Below are positions 60,101 to 64,000 of a DNA stretch of 64,000 bases, piece by piece (the stretch's first letter is position 1; every line of letters begins with the position of its first letter). The position numbers and the translations under genes were made by a program. Origin of the DNA: Channallabes apus (lineage: Eukaryota; Chordata; Actinopteri; Siluriformes; Clariidae); assembly GCA_030522415.1 (NCBI GenBank), contig JAMASW010000034.1, forward strand, positions 186,001 to 250,000. Reading direction: 5' to 3'. Below the pieces are notes generated by a model. The model saw only the letters and a program-made list of their open reading frames with translations. It was not told where the DNA came from and did no database searches.

Positions 60101-63100
60101 AACCCAAGTGGGGTTAGGTTTGGGGAAAAAGGGGGGTAGGGGTTAAGACAATTAGGGAAACGGTCCGGGGGCAGGGTCCAAGGCAAGGGAACTTTGGGGA
60201 TAGGGTGGGATGGGGGATAGGGTAGGGAAACTCGGGTCCCTGCAGGACTAGAACCAACGTTATGCACGGGCCTACCACGACTTTATCAGTCCCAGACCCC
60301 TCAAAACCTCCCCTGTAGCTCTGAAAAACATCCCTCCCCTTGGTTAACACTTTGAGCTCTTTGTTGCAAGTCTATTTGGCGCTACGTTTCGGTTTATCTT
60401 AACCTTCATCAGGCTTAGACTTGCATTTTGATGTTCCTCCTGGCTGCTTCGATGCTAGAGTGATGAAAACTCTGGTAAACTGACCTTTTAAACACATGGG
60501 ATACACCCCCTTGTTGAAAAAATTGCTCCTTAAATAACAGCCAAGGAAAAATAATTTGCTTTACAATTTTTCTGAAAGTTATTTTCTTCTTTAAATTATT
60601 TAACTTCAGAAAATAAGTGCACCAGGTAATTATTAAACTTTTTCCAAGTTTCCAAAAATTGTCCCATGATTTTTTTTCATGTATTTATGGTTCTTTTTTC
60701 CTTTCTTCAGGATTTTTGACCATCAGGACAGAGTTTTTTACTTCATTTCAACTTACCAAAAATTGTCCCATAATTTTTATGGTTCTTTTTTACCTTGTTT
60801 CAGGATTTTTGACCATCAGGACAGGTAAGTGCAGCAGGTAAGTATTTTTCTTTGACTTAATTTTGTTGTTTTTCAGGCTGGTGGAAGGCAAAGAGAAGAT
60901 CCGAGTCCAACTCCATCGGGTGGCACTGGCTGGGTTAGGTTTGGGAAAATGACCGTGGTTCCATTACCCCGCAAAGAACCCAAGTGGGGTTAGGTTTGGG
61001 GAAAAAGGGGGGTAGGGGTTAAGACAATTAGGGAAACGGTCCGGGGGCAGGGTCCAAGGCAAGGGAACTTTGGGGATAGGGTGGGATGGGGGATAGGGTA
61101 GGGAAACTCGGGTCCCTGCAGGACTAGAACCAACGTTATGCACGGGCCTACCACGACTTTATCAGTCCCAGACCCCTCAAAACCTCCCCTGTAGCTCTGA
61201 AAAACATCCCTCCCCTTGGTTAACACTTTGAGCTCTTTGTTGCAAGTCTATTTGGCGCTACGTTTCGGTTTATCTTAACCTTCATCAGGCTTAGACTTGC
61301 ATTTTGATGTTCCTCCTGGCTGCTTCGATGCTAGAGTGATGAAAACTCTGGTAAACTGACCTTTTAAACACATGGGATACACCCCCTTGTTGAAAAAATT
61401 GCTCCTTAAATAACAGCCAAGGAAAAATAATTTGCTTTACAATTTTTCTGAAAGTTATTTTCTTCTTTAAATTATTTAACTTCAGAAAATAAGTGCACCA
61501 GGTAATTATTAAACTTTTTCCAAGTTTCCAAAAATTGTCCCATGATTTTTTTTCATGTATTTATGGTTCTTTTTTCCTTTCTTCAGGATTTTTGACCATC
61601 AGGACAGAGTTTTTTACTTCATTTCAACTTACCAAAAATTGTCCCATAATTTTTATGGTTCTTTTTTACCTTGTTTCAGGATTTTTGACCATCAGGACAG
61701 GTAAGTGCAGCAGGTAAGTATTTTTCTTTGACTTAATTTTGTTGTTTTTCAGGCTGGTGGAAGGCAAAGAGAAGATCCGAGTCCAACTCCATCGGGTGGC
61801 ACTGGCTGGGTTAGGTTTGGGAAAATGACCGTGGTTCCATTACCCCGCAAAGAACCCAAGTGGGGTTAGGTTTGGGGAAAAAGGGGGGTAGGGGTTAAGA
61901 CAATTAGGGAAACGGTCCGGGGGCAGGGTCCAAGGCAAGGGAACTTTGGGGATAGGGTGGGATGGGGGATAGGGTAGGGAAACTCGGGTCCCTGCAGGAC
62001 TAGAACCAACGTTATGCACGGGCCTACCACGACTTTATCAGTCCCAGACCCCTCAAAACCTCCCCTGTAGCTCTGAAAAACATCCCTCCCCTTGGTTAAC
62101 ACTTTGAGCTCTTTGTTGCAAGTCTATTTGGCGCTACGTTTCGGTTTATCTTAACCTTCATCAGGCTTAGACTTGCATTTTGATGTTCCTCCTGGCTGCT
62201 TCGATGCTAGAGTGATGAAAACTCTGGTAAACTGACCTTTTAAACACATGGGATACACCCCCTTGTTGAAAAAATTGCTCCTTAAATAACAGCCAAGGAA
62301 AAATAATTTGCTTTACAATTTTTCTGAAAGTTATTTTCTTCTTTAAATTATTTAACTTCAGAAAATAAGTGCACCAGGTAATTATTAAACTTTTTCCAAG
62401 TTTCCAAAAATTGTCCCATGATTTTTTTTCATGTATTTATGGTTCTTTTTTCCTTTCTTCAGGATTTTTGACCATCAGGACAGAGTTTTTTACTTCATTT
62501 CAACTTACCAAAAATTGTCCCATAATTTTTATGGTTCTTTTTTACCTTGTTTCAGGATTTTTGACCATCAGGACAGGTAAGTGCAGCAGGTAAGTATTTT
62601 TCTTTGACTTAATTTTGTTGTTTTTCAGGCTGGTGGAAGGCAAAGAGAAGATCCGAGTCCAACTCCATCGGGTGGCACTGGCTGGGTTAGGTTTGGGAAA
62701 ATGACCGTGGTTCCATTACCCCGCAAAGAACCCAAGTGGGGTTAGGTTTGGGGAAAAAGGGGGGTAGGGGTTAAGACAATTAGGGAAACGGTCCGGGGGC
62801 AGGGTCCAAGGCAAGGGAACTTTGGGGATAGGGTGGGATGGGGGATAGGGTAGGGAAACTCGGGTCCCTGCAGGACTAGAACCAACGTTATGCACGGGCC
62901 TACCACGACTTTATCAGTCCCAGACCCCTCAAAACCTCCCCTGTAGCTCTGAAAAACATCCCTCCCCTTGGTTAACACTTTGAGCTCTTTGTTGCAAGTC
63001 TATTTGGCGCTACGTTTCGGTTTATCTTAACCTTCATCAGGCTTAGACTTGCATTTTGATGTTCCTCCTGGCTGCTTCGATGCTAGAGTGATGAAAACTC

Positions 63101-64000
63101 TGGTAAACTGACCTTTTAAACACATGGGATACACCCCCTTGTTGAAAAAATTGCTCCTTAAATAACAGCCAAGGAAAAATAATTTGCTTTACAATTTTTC
63201 TGAAAGTTATTTTCTTCTTTAAATTATTTAACTTCAGAAAATAAGTGCACCAGGTAATTATTAAACTTTTTCCAAGTTTCCAAAAATTGTCCCATGATTT
63301 TTTTTCATGTATTTATGGTTCTTTTTTCCTTTCTTCAGGATTTTTGACCATCAGGACAGAGTTTTTTACTTCATTTCAACTTACCAAAAATTGTCCCATA
63401 ATTTTTATGGTTCTTTTTTACCTTGTTTCAGGATTTTTGACCATCAGGACAGGTAAGTGCAGCAGGTAAGTATTTTTCTTTGACTTAATTTTGTTGTTTT
63501 TCAGGCTGGTGGAAGGCAAAGAGAAGATCCGAGTCCAACTCCATCGGGTGGCACTGGCTGGGTTAGGTTTGGGAAAATGACCGTGGTTCCATTACCCCGC
63601 AAAGAACCCAAGTGGGGTTAGGTTTGGGGAAAAAGGGGGGTAGGGGTTAAGACAATTAGGGAAACGGTCCGGGGGCAGGGTCCAAGGCAAGGGAACTTTG
63701 GGGATAGGGTGGGATGGGGGATAGGGTAGGGAAACTCGGGTCCCTGCAGGACTAGAACCAACGTTATGCACGGGCCTACCACGACTTTATCAGTCCCAGA
63801 CCCCTCAAAACCTCCCCTGTAGCTCTGAAAAACATCCCTCCCCTTGGTTAACACTTTGAGCTCTTTGTTGCAAGTCTATTTGGCGCTACGTTTCGGTTTA
63901 TCTTAACCTTCATCAGGCTTAGACTTGCATTTTGATGTTCCTCCTGGCTGCTTCGATGCTAGAGTGATGAAAACTCTGGTAAACTGACCTTTTAAACACA

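Larger units (their letters stand above)
31148..64000 (+). repeat. Array 4: 876-bp satellite, 37 full units plus 441 bp
   Basis: Units begin at GGGTTAGG at 31148 and recur every 876 bp to 63560; the last runs off the window. The period holds without any insertion or deletion over 37 units. The family is the same as array 2, but three differences are fixed throughout: G at offset 66 (31214), G at offset 115 (31263), and eight T instead of seven near 31761-31768, which accounts for 876 versus 875 bp. The only unit-to-unit differences I noticed are C-to-A changes at 44896 and 57160. The unit contents (G-rich block, hammerhead-like motif, T-rich duplications and intron-like segment) are as described for array 2. 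Confidence 0.97.

Noticed and set aside
31709..63469. Plus-strand 74-codon open frames in each array 4 unit, for example 31709-31933.
   Set aside because: The frame exists only because array 4 has eight T where array 2 has seven; array 2 lacks it. The peptide is Phe/Ser/Leu-rich, with a repeat that merely follows the 69/79-bp DNA duplication, and it runs through splice-like sites.
16670..63854. Minus-strand open frames of 76 (array 2) and 78 codons (array 4) in every unit, for example 16670-16900 and 31206-31442.
   Set aside because: They are read from the complement of the G-rich, telomere-like block, giving a Pro/Leu/Thr-rich peptide. Their multiplicity is just satellite copy number. The end of the frame changes with the single offset-66 substitution. 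No domain or gene context.
1..64000. CRISPR array or prokaryotic repeat system because of the regular repeats.
   Set aside because: Units are 875-2944 bp and identical with no short-repeat/unique-spacer alternation, and the window has eukaryotic telomere repeats and no cas-like genes.

Overview
This window is eukaryotic chromosome-end (subtelomeric/telomeric) DNA, made almost entirely of long-unit tandem satellites separated by three very short (TTAGGG)n tracts. I see no convincing protein-coding gene, no rRNA or tRNA gene, and no prokaryotic feature. TTAGGG is the telomere repeat of vertebrates, many invertebrates, many fungi and some protists, so it does not fix the taxon. Very short intron-like segments (39-82 nt) with a TTTTTCAG acceptor in the satellites suggest a compact-intron animal such as a nematode, tunicate or flatworm, but this is weak inference.

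Layout from left to right: (1) 1-16560, array 1, a 2944-bp satellite, 5.6 units, cut off inside a unit; (2) 16560-16613, telomere tract T1; (3) 16606-29993, array 2, an 875-bp satellite, 15 full units plus 263 bp, cut off inside a unit; (4) 29991-30051, telomere tract T2; (5) 30052-31128, array 3, one diverged 1.08-kb piece of the 2944-bp satellite, cut off inside the unit; (6) 31128-31155, telomere tract T3; (7) 31148-64000, array 4, an 876-bp version of the 875-bp satellite, 37 full units plus 441 bp, running off the right edge. All three tracts and both satellites have the G-rich strand 5'->3' toward the right, so the former chromosome end, and presumably the present one, lies to the right.

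The most interesting signal is the pattern of junctions. Every block ends on its right at a different, arbitrary place within its unit, with 1-3 bp of overlap with TTAGGG. Every block starts on its left at one defined place: an internal telomere-like motif (GGGTTAGG) that follows an 18-bp sequence shared by both satellites. I read this as repeated cycles of end loss, addition of a few telomere repeats, and then extension by copying a satellite that carries its own telomere-like landing site. This resembles break-induced or rolling-circle replication in an ALT-like (telomerase-independent) mode. Units within an array are nearly identical, while arrays 2 and 4 differ by fixed variants, so each array looks like the amplification of one template. 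The two satellites also share further blocks in a mosaic arrangement. The 875-bp family carries a hammerhead-ribozyme-like motif, dense G-quadruplex motifs and a microexon/intron-like module.

Units are so similar that array lengths depend on the assembly; copy numbers should be treated as assembled values.
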